A DNA stretch of 64,000 bases from Parabacteroides goldsteinii (GTDB taxonomy: Bacteria; Bacteroidota; Bacteroidia; Bacteroidales; Tannerellaceae), in NCBI RefSeq assembly GCF_015550595.1, contig NZ_JADNBB010000006.1, positions 57,781 through 121,780 of the forward strand, given 5' to 3'. This document shows positions 35,084-44,473 of this stretch, in pieces. Numbering within the stretch: position 1 is the stretch's first letter; the number at the start of each line of letters is the position of its first letter. Both the position numbers and the translations under genes were made by a program. The notes beneath the pieces are model-generated. The model did not search any database. It had not been told where the DNA came from and saw nothing but the letters and a program-made list of their open reading frames with translations.

Positions 35084-36850
35084 ATGGTAAAAGTAGATAA
35101 TATGAAGAGCAGAATACCGTTCAGCCAACGGTTGTTCTGGTCTATTTTCGTGATGTTTTTGGGATTCACCGTCTGTTTCCTGTTATTTCAGTATCAACGG
35201 GAACGTGAATTCTCGCAGGAGAAGTTGAATAATGTATTAAGCAACTACAATTACCAGCTATTCCGGCGTACACAGCAGGTTGCCGATATGGATAAAAACG
35301 TAAAACAATTCATAGAAGATATTCCGCAGAAGGACCTGCGTGTGACGATTATCAACCCCGAAGGGAAAGTTTTATTTGACAACAGCGGAACTGAAGAGTT
35401 CAACAACCATAACGACCGCAGCGAAGTACGTAAAGCCCGTCTATATAATGAAGGGTTTGCTATCCGCACATCCGGCTCAAACGGAAGAAGATACTTTTAT
35501 TCGGCCAGCAATATAGGCGGCTATATTTACCGCTCTGCATTGCCTTACGACCCGTATGTGCAAAATGCACTGTCGACCGATAAGGACTTCATCTATTTCA
35601 TGATACTGATGACCCTGATCTTCTTCTTCGTACTCTCCCGCTTTACTTTTAGCATCGGCCGTACGATATCCAAACTTCGGGACTTTGCCTTGAATATAGA
35701 AAAAGACAGAATACCGGAAACCGATTACATGTTCCCGAATGATGAACTGGGCGATATATCCAGAAATATCATCACGCTATACCACCGTCAGCAAAAAGCA
35801 AAAGATGAGCTTTCCATGGAACGGGAGAAGCTGATTAAACATTTTCAGTACGCAAAAGAAGGATTTGCCATGTTCACGGCAGAAGGGAAAGAGATCCTTT
35901 CAAATATTCTTTTCATCCAGTTCTCAAACGTGCTTTCCGACAGCCAGATCCGTCAGGCAGAAGAAGTGATAGACATTCAGGAGTTAGAACCTATCAAAAC
36001 ATTCCTGAGCAAAAATATACCCAATACAAACCGTAAGCGGAAAGTATTACGCGAATCTGCCACAATCGATAAAAATGGCAAGATATTCCTGATCGAATGT
36101 ATCCTGTTCCTGGATAACAGTTATGAAATATCGATCAACGATATATCCCGTCAGGAGGAAGAAAGCAGGATGAAACGCCAGCTTACACAAAATGTAGCCC
36201 ATGAGCTGAAAACCCCTGTCAGCAGTATACAGGGATATCTCGAAACCATCATCAGTAATCCGGAATTGGCAGACGATAAACGGCAGTTTTTCCTTGAGCG
36301 CTGTTACTCACAAAGTACCCGCCTGACCGGATTATTGCGCGATATATCCGTATTGAACCGCTTGGATGAGGCCTCAGACCTGTTCGACTTGGCTGACACT
36401 AATATTTCAAAACTGATCAGTGAAATACAAAAGGAATGTTCGAAAGAGATGGAAGAGAAACAGATCACTTCCGAAATCATCCTGCCGGGTGATCCGACCA
36501 TTCATGGTAATTACTCGTTACTGTATTCCATCTTCCGTAACTTATATGATAATGCGATTGCGTATGCAGGAGAAGGATGCAAGATCACGATAAACTGTTA
36601 TAAAGAAGATCCTAAATTCTATTATTTCAGCTTTGCCGACAACGGTACCGGCATTCCGGAAGAGCATATCAATCGTATTTTTGAGCGCTTCTACCGTGTA
36701 GACAAAGGACGAAGCCGCAAAGTAGGTGGAACAGGTCTGGGATTATCGATCGTGAAGAATGGTGTCAACTTCCACAAGGGCCAGATTTCAGCGAAAAGTA
36801 GTCCGGGGAAAGGAGTCACTTTCTTCTTCACGCTTAAAAAGAAGTTGTAA
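35084..36850 (+). CDS. Membrane sensor histidine kinase
   Basis: The protein has 588 residues: an N-terminal helix (LFWSIFVMFLGFTVCFLLF), a periplasmic sensor part of about 120 residues, a second helix (FMILMTLIFFFVLSRFTF), a HAMP-like linker, a PAS-like stretch, then HisKA with QNVAHELKTPVSSIQGYLE (His near residue 372). The HATPase domain has DNAIAYAGEG, DNGTGIPEEHINRIFERFYR and GGTGLGLSIVKN. It should phosphorylate the preceding response regulator. Its 3' end overlaps the convergent LytTR regulator gene by 17 bases. Confidence 0.93.
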   Translation: MVKVDNMKSRIPFSQRLFWSIFVMFLGFTVCFLLFQYQREREFSQEKLNNVLSNYNYQLFRRTQQVADMDKNVKQFIEDIPQKDLRVTIINPEGKVLFDNSGTEEFNNHNDRSEVRKARLYNEGFAIRTSGSNGRRYFYSASNIGGYIYRSALPYDPYVQNALSTDKDFIYFMILMTLIFFFVLSRFTFSIGRTISKLRDFALNIEKDRIPETDYMFPNDELGDISRNIITLYHRQQKAKDELSMEREKLIKHFQYAKEGFAMFTAEGKEILSNILFIQFSNVLSDSQIRQAEEVIDIQELEPIKTFLSKNIPNTNRKRKVLRESATIDKNGKIFLIECILFLDNSYEISINDISRQEEESRMKRQLTQNVAHELKTPVSSIQGYLETIISNPELADDKRQFFLERCYSQSTRLTGLLRDISVLNRLDEASDLFDLADTNISKLISEIQKECSKEMEEKQITSEIILPGDPTIHGNYSLLYSIFRNLYDNAIAYAGEGCKITINCYKEDPKFYYFSFADNGTGIPEEHINRIFERFYRVDKGRSRKVGGTGLGLSIVKNGVNFHKGQISAKSSPGKGVTFFFTLKKKL

Positions 36851-37601
36851 ACCATTCCTTAAATTCGGAAACACGCACTTTACTGACCAGTATCTTTTCT
36901 TCCACCGGAACCTTCAGATTGACTGATAAGCGTCCGTTGAACCAAAGATCGATATCCAAGACTGCTTTCCGGGATATAAGATACTGGCGGTTTATGCGAA
37001 AAAACAAGTCCGGGTTGAGATAATCCGATAATTCATCCAAAGTCTGTGTAAAAGTATATTCCTTACCGCCTGTCACAACTGCTTTCACATTCCCTTCATG
37101 GATATAGAAGAATAAGATCATATCAACGGACAGAGGAAGAAGCTTATCTCCCTTCACAGGAACGAGAAAATGCGTTTTATACTTATCCTGCCGTTTTAAT
37201 ATATTGATAAGATTACTATAATCCGGCTCTTTTACAACGGGATCCGATTTTAATTGTTTCAGTTTCCCTATCGACTTCCGGATATCACTTTGCCCGATAG
37301 GCTTCAACAAATAATCAATACTGTTTACTTTGAAAGCACGTAAGGCATATTCATCATAAGCTGTTGTGAAAATAACCGGACATGTTATGTCTACATGTTC
37401 AAATATTTCGAAAGAAGAGCCGTCGGCCAGGTGAATATCCAGAAATATCAATTCCGGCATTCGGTTGTCACTGAACCAATCCAGGCTCTCGGCTATACTA
37501 TCGAGCACGGCTATAACCTCTATATCAGGCGCTTCCTCTGCAAGCAAAGCCTTCAGGTTACGAACCGCCGCTTTTTCGTCTTCAATAATCAATGCTTTCA
37601 T
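36834..37601 (-). CDS. LytTR-family response regulator
   Basis: The protein has 255 residues: a receiver domain (ALIIEDEKAAVRNLKALL, Asp near residue 55 in IFLDIHLADGSS, FTTAYDEYALRAFKVNSIDY) and a C-terminal LytTR DNA-binding domain (DMILFFYIHEGNVKAVVTGG, FFRINRQYLISRKAVLDI). It overlaps the kinase gene by four bases and ends the minus-strand metal efflux operon. It probably regulates the efflux genes, an inference from the gene order. Confidence 0.92.
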   Translation of the reverse strand: MKALIIEDEKAAVRNLKALLAEEAPDIEVIAVLDSIAESLDWFSDNRMPELIFLDIHLADGSSFEIFEHVDITCPVIFTTAYDEYALRAFKVNSIDYLLKPIGQSDIRKSIGKLKQLKSDPVVKEPDYSNLINILKRQDKYKTHFLVPVKGDKLLPLSVDMILFFYIHEGNVKAVVTGGKEYTFTQTLDELSDYLNPDLFFRINRQYLISRKAVLDIDLWFNGRLSVNLKVPVEEKILVSKVRVSEFKEWFTTSF

Positions 37602-38635
37602 ATCAATGGAATAGTTACAAGAAAGGTATTATTATCTTTACGCACTTCGATCTCTTCCTTAAATAATAAGTGATAACGTTTTGCCAGGTTCGACAAACCG
37701 ATACGCATGCCACCGCTGGCCGTGAGCTTGGGTTGAACCGGATTACTGACCGTAAGCTGCTTTCCCTCCGTATAAATCCGGATAATCAGCGGATGACGAT
37801 TACTGATCTCATTATGTTTAACCGCATTCTCTATCAGCAACTGAACGGACATAGGCGGAAGTTGATAAAGACCGGCCTCTTCGGCTATCCGGATATTAAA
37901 AGACAGATTTTCTTCATAGCGCATTTTCAACAGGAACATATAAGCATGTACAAACTCCATCTCCTCTTGCAAAGTAACACTCTGGCACTCATTCTCCTGC
38001 AACGTATAACGAAGCACACGGGAAAGCTCCTGCAGATAATCCTGTGCCTTGTCCGGCATCTCACGGATCAACGACCGCAATGTATTCAACGAATTGAACA
38101 GCATATGAGGATTCAGTTGATTCTTTAATGCCTCATATTGATTGATCAGGTTCTCCGTCCGCAGTTGCTGGTTCTCTATCGAAACCTGCTGGCTTTTACG
38201 GATCAGGTGGATCATATAACAACTCCCTGTCACTATGCAGGTAATGATAAAGTCGCGCAACGGATGCAGGTAATGGTGCACCATCGCATCGATGGCCGGA
38301 ATATCGAAATGGTGATGGAGATAAACAAAGCCCTGCCCCAACAGGTTGCTCATCGTCCAGGTCATGACAAAGGAGAGTATCATTTTCCCCCACGTAATAC
38401 GCGCCGTCGGCCGGTTAAAACCGAATAACAACGTATTAAGAGCAAACAGGATAAGCAACGAGACAAATGTAAAAAAAATTTCATTGGCAACATCAGCTAT
38501 CCGCATTCCCGGAAAGAGATTATCCTGTCCGGAATGGTCGAAGAGGGAGATCAGTTCGGGAAAATGAGTCAGGAACGCTATCACCACCGAGATGACAACG
38601 ACTGCCAATACATATTTGTCTATATTTATCTTCAT
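37598..38635 (-). CDS. LytS/YehU-type sensor histidine kinase
   Basis: The protein has 345 residues: four to five membrane helices at the N-terminus (YVLAVVVISVVIAFLTHF onward), then a His_kinase domain with NQLNPHMLFNSLNTLRSLI containing the phospho-acceptor His, and an ATPase end (PPMSVQLLIENAVKHNE, GMRIGLSNLAKRYHLLF). It partners the LytTR regulator downstream. It follows the CzcB gene by 13 bases, so the metal-efflux and regulatory genes probably form one transcript. Confidence 0.92.
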   Translation of the reverse strand: MKINIDKYVLAVVVISVVIAFLTHFPELISLFDHSGQDNLFPGMRIADVANEIFFTFVSLLILFALNTLLFGFNRPTARITWGKMILSFVMTWTMSNLLGQGFVYLHHHFDIPAIDAMVHHYLHPLRDFIITCIVTGSCYMIHLIRKSQQVSIENQQLRTENLINQYEALKNQLNPHMLFNSLNTLRSLIREMPDKAQDYLQELSRVLRYTLQENECQSVTLQEEMEFVHAYMFLLKMRYEENLSFNIRIAEEAGLYQLPPMSVQLLIENAVKHNEISNRHPLIIRIYTEGKQLTVSNPVQPKLTASGGMRIGLSNLAKRYHLLFKEEIEVRKDNNTFLVTIPLI

Positions 38636-38648
38636 TGTGCAAAGATAC

Positions 38649-39551
38649 TTATTTCTTTTCTACACGCGCTGTTACATACATGCCGGGACGGAAACGTTCG
38701 TTATTTCTTTTTACCCGTGCATAGATTTCCAGAGAACGGTTTACATCATCCACCTCCTGCCCGATAGAGAGCAGTGTTGCTTCGAAGGTTTGCTTTCCCA
38801 TTCCATTCACACGAAATTGTATACGGCTTCCGGGGGTCAGGTCATCCAGATCCTTTTCGTAAGCGGTAAGGCACAACAGGTTTTCCGCCTTATCGATCAC
38901 CTCGCACATGGATTCACCGGCTTCCACATATTTACCCAGATTGATCGTCATTCCGGTCACGTAACCGTTCAGGGGTGATTTCACTTCCAAAAAAGGACGG
39001 ATACCGCTTTTCAATAAATCGGCAGGAGAAACGCCCAGGAGAGTCAGTCGGGCCGCAGCCGCTTCGAGACGGCTTTTCATAGACAGATAATCTGCCTTGC
39101 TCTGTTGAAAACGCTTTTGAGAAGCAGCTTCCTGTTCACTCAAACGTTCCTGCCGATGGTATTCAGCCTCCAGGTACTCCGTTTGTGCATGGGCATCCAG
39201 GTAGGTCTGTTGAAGGGTTATGAAATCCGGATTCTCCAAAGTGGCCAAAACAGTTCCTTTTGTCACATAATCGCCCGGAAGCAGAGAGGTCGTGTGTACG
39301 GTTCCTCCCATAGTAAGCGTAACTGTTGCACGACGCTGGGGAGGTACGATCATTTTTCCGTTAAAAGAGGAATGATTCGGCATAGCCGTTGCAGATGTGA
39401 CGGCATCTATCGGAAGGGTATCGCGGGTAATAACCGCGGGTTCGACTTCCGGGGTTGTTACGGTGGCCTCCCGAGGTTGTTCTTTCTCTGTAGTCGTGTT
39501 GCAGGCGCCAAATAACAGGATTGCTGCTATGGGAATAAATATTCTTTTCAT
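38649..39551 (-). CDS. RND efflux periplasmic adaptor (CzcB/CusB type)
   Basis: The protein has 300 residues with lipobox LLFGAC. After a linker it shows the adaptor plan: a beta-barrel/lipoyl start (VTLTMGGTVHTTSLLPGDYVTKG), a helical hairpin (LDAHAQTEYLEAEYHRQER), the return lipoyl half (PFLEVKSPLNGYVTGM), and a closing beta-domain (RIQFRVNGMGKQTF). It would connect the inner-membrane CzcA part with the outer-membrane channel. No His-rich metal sensor stretch is seen. It follows the CzcA-CzcC gene by 64 bases. Confidence 0.9.
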   Translation of the reverse strand: MKRIFIPIAAILLFGACNTTTEKEQPREATVTTPEVEPAVITRDTLPIDAVTSATAMPNHSSFNGKMIVPPQRRATVTLTMGGTVHTTSLLPGDYVTKGTVLATLENPDFITLQQTYLDAHAQTEYLEAEYHRQERLSEQEAASQKRFQQSKADYLSMKSRLEAAAARLTLLGVSPADLLKSGIRPFLEVKSPLNGYVTGMTINLGKYVEAGESMCEVIDKAENLLCLTAYEKDLDDLTPGSRIQFRVNGMGKQTFEATLLSIGQEVDDVNRSLEIYARVKRNNERFRPGMYVTARVEKK

Positions 39552-39615
39552 TGTCTATCTTTATTATAAATTATTTCTAGTTTACCTTGCCGGAACTCCC
39601 AACGATCGTTTTTGC

Positions 39616-42600
39616 TTACTGTGTGTACAGTTCCAGTTCCAATACGGAGATATTGTAATTATATGCAGCTTCAATATAGCCTTTCCGGATCTCCCTGACA
39701 CTGTTCAGGCTCTGAACGAACTGCATAATGTCCGTTTCGCTTTCGCGGAACTGTATCTGTGCACTGTTCAGCAATGCATCGGCTTCCGGTAAAGCTCCGG
39801 TGGTATAATAACGAATGCTTTCTCCTTGCTGGCGGAGCATCGCCTGTAATTCCTCCACCTTATTACCCAGCTGCCGCCTGTTCGCTTCCGCTTCCGTCCG
39901 GGCTATGCCGGCATCTATCCTGGCTTGCTTTGTACGGCTTTGCTGTGGAAAGAAAAGAACAGGAAAGGATATACCGACCATCCATGAGTTCAACCCGTTA
40001 AGCGGCGTTATCTTCTGACGGATATAACCTACCGACAACTCGGGAAAGAAACGGCTACGTTCGACTCTGAGTACAGCTTTCTTTTCATCCGCCAGACTTT
40101 GAAAATACCCCAAATGCACATCCGACAAGGAAACAGATCCGGTTTCCACCGGGAATAAAACCAGTGTGCTATCGGCCGGGACAACCGGCCCGTCGGAATA
40201 ACAGGCCCAGGAAAAACGACGGGCAGCCAGTTGCAACTCTTCTTCCGACTGCATCAAACGTGTACGCAAATCGGCAGCCAAAGTCGTTGCCATATTGCGT
40301 TCCAGCAGAGTGATGTCCCCCTGCTCATAGCGCAGTTGTCCGGCCTGCTGCAAACGAACAGCCAGTTCATTCTGTTCGCCGTAAAGAGAATGGAGATTGG
40401 CTGCATACTGATAATAGGCCCAGGCCCGCTTTACTTCGGCAATAATTTCTTTTTTTACCAGGTCACGATAATATTCGCCGGTCGCGATCCGCTTATTGAC
40501 AAGTGTATTTTTATAGAATGGCGTCAATAAGGAACCCAGCGACTGAGTAACCTCTATCTGGTTATCGTTGCGTGTTTCGCCATTGATCTGTCCCCACGAA
40601 TAGCTAACCGACATGGGAGCCGGTTCCCATGATTCGCCACGGGAAGCACGCGAGCGATCGATTGCCGCAGATGCCGTTTTCAGACGCGGATGGTTTTGCA
40701 TGGCAATGGATAAAGCCTCCTCCAGTGAGATACCCCTTGCCGGAGCCTCCCGGTTAGTTATATTCCCTTCGCCCCAGGCCGGAGATGCCAGGCAAACAAA
40801 CAGTAAAACGACCGGAAGCACCTTACCTCCTCTCCTTCTCCATCCCTTTTTCCATACGTACGGGAATAAACTCACCATCCGGTAAAACACCGGTATTATT
40901 AATAAGGTAAGGATCGTAGAGACAATCAACCCTCCAATCACGACGGTTGCCAACGGACGTTGCACTTCTGCTCCGGCCGACCGGGCTATTGCCATCGGAA
41001 CAAATCCGAGCGAAGCAACCAATCCGGTCAGAAAGACAGGACGCAGCAGGTGAGGACACCCTTTCACTATAATACGGTTCGTACACATATGATATTTCTT
41101 TTGTTTGCGCAACTCATTAAAATGATTGATCATCAGGATTCCGTTCAGTACTGCCACACCGAACAAGGCTATAAATCCCACACCGGCCGAAATGCTGAAC
41201 GGCAAACCACGTAACCAAAGTGCCACGATCCCCCCGATGAGGGATAAAGGAACGGTAGAGAATACCACCAACGTATACGTCACGCTCTTAAAGGCAAAAA
41301 ACAACAATAGGAGAATCAAGGCCAATGCGACCGGAATAACGATCAGCAATGTATCGATCGCATTCTGCAAATTCTCGAACTGCCCACCATACTCAAAGTA
41401 ATATCCGGGCTTCAGTTTAATATTTTTATCCAAAGCACGCTGAATATCGGAAACAACCTGCTGAATATCCGCATCACGTACATTGACACCAATCACGATA
41501 CGACGTTTGGTGGCATCACGGTTTATCTGAAGCGGACCGTTTACCAGCTCGATATTCGCCACTTCACTGACCGGGATCTGAATACCCTCTGCCGTACGGA
41601 TAAACAGTTTATCCAGATTCAGATCCGACACTTTATCGTTATCCAGCCGGAGAACCAGATCGAAACGACGTTCATTCTCGAAAATCACACCGGCCGCTTC
41701 ACCTGCATAAGCCGTGCGGATAATTGTATTCAGTTCTTCTATATTCATCCCGTAACGGGCTATTTTGGCACGGTCGTACTTTATGACCAGTTGCGGCAAC
41801 CCCATGGCCTGTTCTACGATCACGTCGGCAGCACCGGGTACTTTCCCGACATATTCAGCCGCTTCTTTTGCTTTATCATACAATTCCGCCATATCTTCGC
41901 CATACAGCTTGATGGCAATATCAGCCTTAGCTCCCGTCATCAGTTCATTGAAGCGCAACTGGATCGGCTGGCTGAAATTAAATTCGGCACCTTTGACCGA
42001 ATCGAGGGCTGTTTTCATCTTTTCAACCATCTCCGCACGACTGGATGCTGAGGTCCATTCTTTAAACGGTTTCATGATAATCATTATATCGGCATCTTCC
42101 ACCGCCATCGGGTCGGTCGGAACTTCTGCCGTTCCGATCTTGGCCACGACATGTTTGATCTCCGGGAACCGCTCCATCAATATTTTCTGTGCCTGCCCGG
42201 AGAGTTCGACACTCCGTGTCAGCGAACTTCCCGCCGGAAGAGTCATCTGCATGGCAAAATCACCTTCATCCAATGTCGGGATAAACTCTGCCCCCAACCG
42301 TGTAAACAAGAATAAAGAGGCAGCCAGTAAAGCAAAGGCCGAACAAACGGTTGCCCGCATATGATGCAAACAAAATTGCAAGCAACGCTTATACACCATA
42401 TTCAGCTTCTCAAAAAAACGATCGGCAAACGTCGGTTTGGATGAAATAGTCCGCTTTAAGAATAGAGAAGCCATCATCGGCACATAGGTGAGCGAAAGAA
42501 TCAATGCTCCGATAATACAAAAAACGAGCGTCTTAGCCATCGGAGTAAAGTATTTGCCTTCGATCCCCGTCAGGGTAAGAATCGGGAAAAAGACGATCAG

Positions 42601-43968
42601 GATAATCAAAACGGCAAAAGTAGCACTTCGTACCACACCGCTTGCCCCGGCTTCAACTTCCTTATCCATCTCGGCTCCGGTGAGTGTCCGGCCGGCAAGC
42701 CTCCTGGTATAAATATGAGCCAGGACTCCTTCCACAATGACAATCGAACCATCCACAACGATACCGAAGTCTATGGCCCCCAGACTCATCAGATTGGCAG
42801 ACACACCGAATATCCGCATCATAATAAAACCAAACAACATGGCTAACGGAATAACGGAAGCGACAATTAAACCGGCACGGATATTCCCCAGAAAGATGAT
42901 CAGGACAAAGAATACGATTAAAGCGCCTTCAATCAGGTTACGCACAACCGTCGATATATTCCGGTTAACCAGTTCCGAACGGTTCAGGTAAGGTTCTACA
43001 CTAAGACCTTCGGGAAGCATTTTCTGTACCTTATCGACACGTTTTTCCAGTTCTTTCGTAACTACATTTGCGTTAGCTCCTTTAAGCATCATGGCAATAC
43101 CGCCGACACATTCACCTTCCCCGTCTTTCGTCATAGCACCAAAACGTTTCGGAGCTCCAAAGCGAACTGTACCGACATCGCTGATATGAACAGGTATCCC
43201 TCCCCGATTGGTTATAACAATACGTTCGATATCTTTCGTACTGCTTATCATACCCTCGGAACGGATATAATAAGCCCGGTTCACCTTTTCAATATAACCG
43301 CCGCCTGTATTCTGGTTGTTACTGCTGAGAGCGGAATAAACATCGCCAATCGTAATATTCAATGAGTATAAAGCATCCGGATCGACTGCCACTTCATATT
43401 GTTTCAGATAACCGCCGAAACTATTGATCTCTACAATTCCCGGAATACCGGAAAGTTGCCGTTTAACGATCCAATCCTGGATGGTACGCAGTTCCATGGC
43501 ATCATATTTATCTTCATAGCCGGGAGCCACTTTCAATACATACTGGTAAATTTCCCCTAGTCCCGTAGTAATCGGCATCAATTCCGGCGTTCCCAGTTCG
43601 GAAGGGATCTCACCGGATACAGTTTGTATTTGTTCATTGATCAACTGACGGGCATCCAATGTGGGAACACTCTCTTTAAACACCACTGTTACTAGCGACA
43701 ATCCGAAACGGGAGACAGAACGTATCTCTTCTACATTCATAATATTGCTCATAGCAATTTCTATCGGAAAAGTAATCAGCTGTTCTACTTCCTGCGGAGC
43801 CAGGGTGGGCGAAACCGTAACAATCTGTACCTGATTATTGGTTATGTCGGGCACGGCGTCGATAGGGAGCGTCAACATGGCATAAATACCGCCAATCAAC
43901 AGAAATAAGGTAGTAAGTCCGACAAACAGCTTTTTGCGGATAGAGAAATGTACAATAGCTTTAAACAT
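39616..43968 (-). CDS. CzcA/CusA-type RND pump fused to a CzcC/TolC outer-membrane channel
   Basis: From the ATG at 43968 the protein has 1450 residues. Residues 1-1040 form a heavy-metal RND pump: PIDAVPDITNNQVQIVT near the start, AIDFGIVVDGSIVIVEG in helix four with the acidic residues conserved in CzcA/CusA, and ITGMPLPTLTGIEG-like and GGIVALWLRGLPFSISAGVG segments. From about residue 1068 a TolC-like channel follows (LEEALSIAMQNHPRLKTASA, PMSVSYSWGQINGETRNDNQ, ISFPVLFFPQQSRTKQARI). At the joint lies a basic stretch KKGWRRRGGK and then VLPVVLLFVCLASPAWG, which looks like a signal peptide with a cleavage site. A GTG at 43971 is one codon upstream. Confidence 0.93.
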   Translation of the reverse strand: MFKAIVHFSIRKKLFVGLTTLFLLIGGIYAMLTLPIDAVPDITNNQVQIVTVSPTLAPQEVEQLITFPIEIAMSNIMNVEEIRSVSRFGLSLVTVVFKESVPTLDARQLINEQIQTVSGEIPSELGTPELMPITTGLGEIYQYVLKVAPGYEDKYDAMELRTIQDWIVKRQLSGIPGIVEINSFGGYLKQYEVAVDPDALYSLNITIGDVYSALSSNNQNTGGGYIEKVNRAYYIRSEGMISSTKDIERIVITNRGGIPVHISDVGTVRFGAPKRFGAMTKDGEGECVGGIAMMLKGANANVVTKELEKRVDKVQKMLPEGLSVEPYLNRSELVNRNISTVVRNLIEGALIVFFVLIIFLGNIRAGLIVASVIPLAMLFGFIMMRIFGVSANLMSLGAIDFGIVVDGSIVIVEGVLAHIYTRRLAGRTLTGAEMDKEVEAGASGVVRSATFAVLIILIVFFPILTLTGIEGKYFTPMAKTLVFCIIGALILSLTYVPMMASLFLKRTISSKPTFADRFFEKLNMVYKRCLQFCLHHMRATVCSAFALLAASLFLFTRLGAEFIPTLDEGDFAMQMTLPAGSSLTRSVELSGQAQKILMERFPEIKHVVAKIGTAEVPTDPMAVEDADIMIIMKPFKEWTSASSRAEMVEKMKTALDSVKGAEFNFSQPIQLRFNELMTGAKADIAIKLYGEDMAELYDKAKEAAEYVGKVPGAADVIVEQAMGLPQLVIKYDRAKIARYGMNIEELNTIIRTAYAGEAAGVIFENERRFDLVLRLDNDKVSDLNLDKLFIRTAEGIQIPVSEVANIELVNGPLQINRDATKRRIVIGVNVRDADIQQVVSDIQRALDKNIKLKPGYYFEYGGQFENLQNAIDTLLIVIPVALALILLLLFFAFKSVTYTLVVFSTVPLSLIGGIVALWLRGLPFSISAGVGFIALFGVAVLNGILMINHFNELRKQKKYHMCTNRIIVKGCPHLLRPVFLTGLVASLGFVPMAIARSAGAEVQRPLATVVIGGLIVSTILTLLIIPVFYRMVSLFPYVWKKGWRRRGGKVLPVVLLFVCLASPAWGEGNITNREAPARGISLEEALSIAMQNHPRLKTASAAIDRSRASRGESWEPAPMSVSYSWGQINGETRNDNQIEVTQSLGSLLTPFYKNTLVNKRIATGEYYRDLVKKEIIAEVKRAWAYYQYAANLHSLYGEQNELAVRLQQAGQLRYEQGDITLLERNMATTLAADLRTRLMQSEEELQLAARRFSWACYSDGPVVPADSTLVLFPVETGSVSLSDVHLGYFQSLADEKKAVLRVERSRFFPELSVGYIRQKITPLNGLNSWMVGISFPVLFFPQQSRTKQARIDAGIARTEAEANRRQLGNKVEELQAMLRQQGESIRYYTTGALPEADALLNSAQIQFRESETDIMQFVQSLNSVREIRKGYIEAAYNYNISVLELELYTQ

Positions 43969-43969
43969 C

Positions 43970-43999
43970 ACTTTGTAATTTAAGATAATATTACAAAGT
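43970..43999. promoter_or_regulatory. Dyad overlapping the efflux operon promoter
   Basis: ACTTTGTAAT, ten bases, then ATTACAAAGT: a perfect 10+10 inverted repeat immediately before the CzcA start codon. A minus-strand -7 box TAACTTTG (43994-44001) overlaps its right arm. This is a good candidate operator for a repressor or the LytTR regulator. Confidence 0.55.
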
Positions 44000-44096
44000 T
44001 AATGAGCCTCCTATTGAATAGATATAAGAAAATAGCGAAGCTGACAGAAAGGGAAGTGAAATATACCTATCAGCATTTAAAAGGAAAGGAAAAATA

Positions 44097-44210
44097 AATT
44101 CCGGAAAAGGTCAGGACAATGAACTTTTTGAAAAGGGATACATGCGTATGTAAAGGGGTACATGCATTTAGTAAGGGTCTGCATTCACGTGCGTGACCTT
44201 TCCCGGAATT
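44097..44210. other. Long stem-loop with three related inner motifs
   Basis: ATTCCGGAAAAGGTCA and TGACCTTTCCCGGAAT pair over 16 positions with one mismatch. The roughly 80-base loop contains three similar words, each with a run of G followed by an ATGC or TGCAT word: GGGATACATGCG, GGGGTACATGCA and GGGTCTGCATTC. It lies between the efflux operon and a small acidic gene, and is not coding. The rest of the gap holds nothing else obvious. Confidence 0.5.
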
Positions 44211-44215
44211 AAATC

Positions 44216-44404
44216 TTATACGACTTCGTCTTTTTCATTAAAGTCGTCTGCTTCCTGATTACCACCTTCGATGGTCTCTGTTACATCTTTAACATCCCCG
44301 GAAGTATACGTATTTCCCAACATAGAGTTGTCGGTAGACATCGCTTCATCTGTTAGTTCTGAACTCTCGTCCCACAATGTTTTCATTATCTTTGTCATAA
44401 CCAT
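44216..44404 (-). CDS. Small acidic hypothetical protein
   Basis: A 62-residue frame (starts at 44404, 44398 or 44386), strongly acidic and rich in Thr, Asp and Glu (DVTETIEGGNQEADDFNEKD). It has no Cys, no signal peptide and no membrane helix. I do not recognise it. It lies 69 bases downstream of pgl on the same strand, and is followed by the 44097-44210 stem-loop. Could be a small regulatory or stress protein, or spurious. Confidence 0.4.
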   Translation of the reverse strand: MVMTKIMKTLWDESSELTDEAMSTDNSMLGNTYTSGDVKDVTETIEGGNQEADDFNEKDEVV

Positions 44405-44473
44405 TGATTTTAATTAGTTAATACAATAAATAAACAAAACAGGAAAAGGAATTGTTGCCGGAATTATCAAAAA

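Noticed and set aside
44097..44210. Short CRISPR-like array
   Set aside because: The three words are too short and too different, spacing is irregular, and no cas genes are near.
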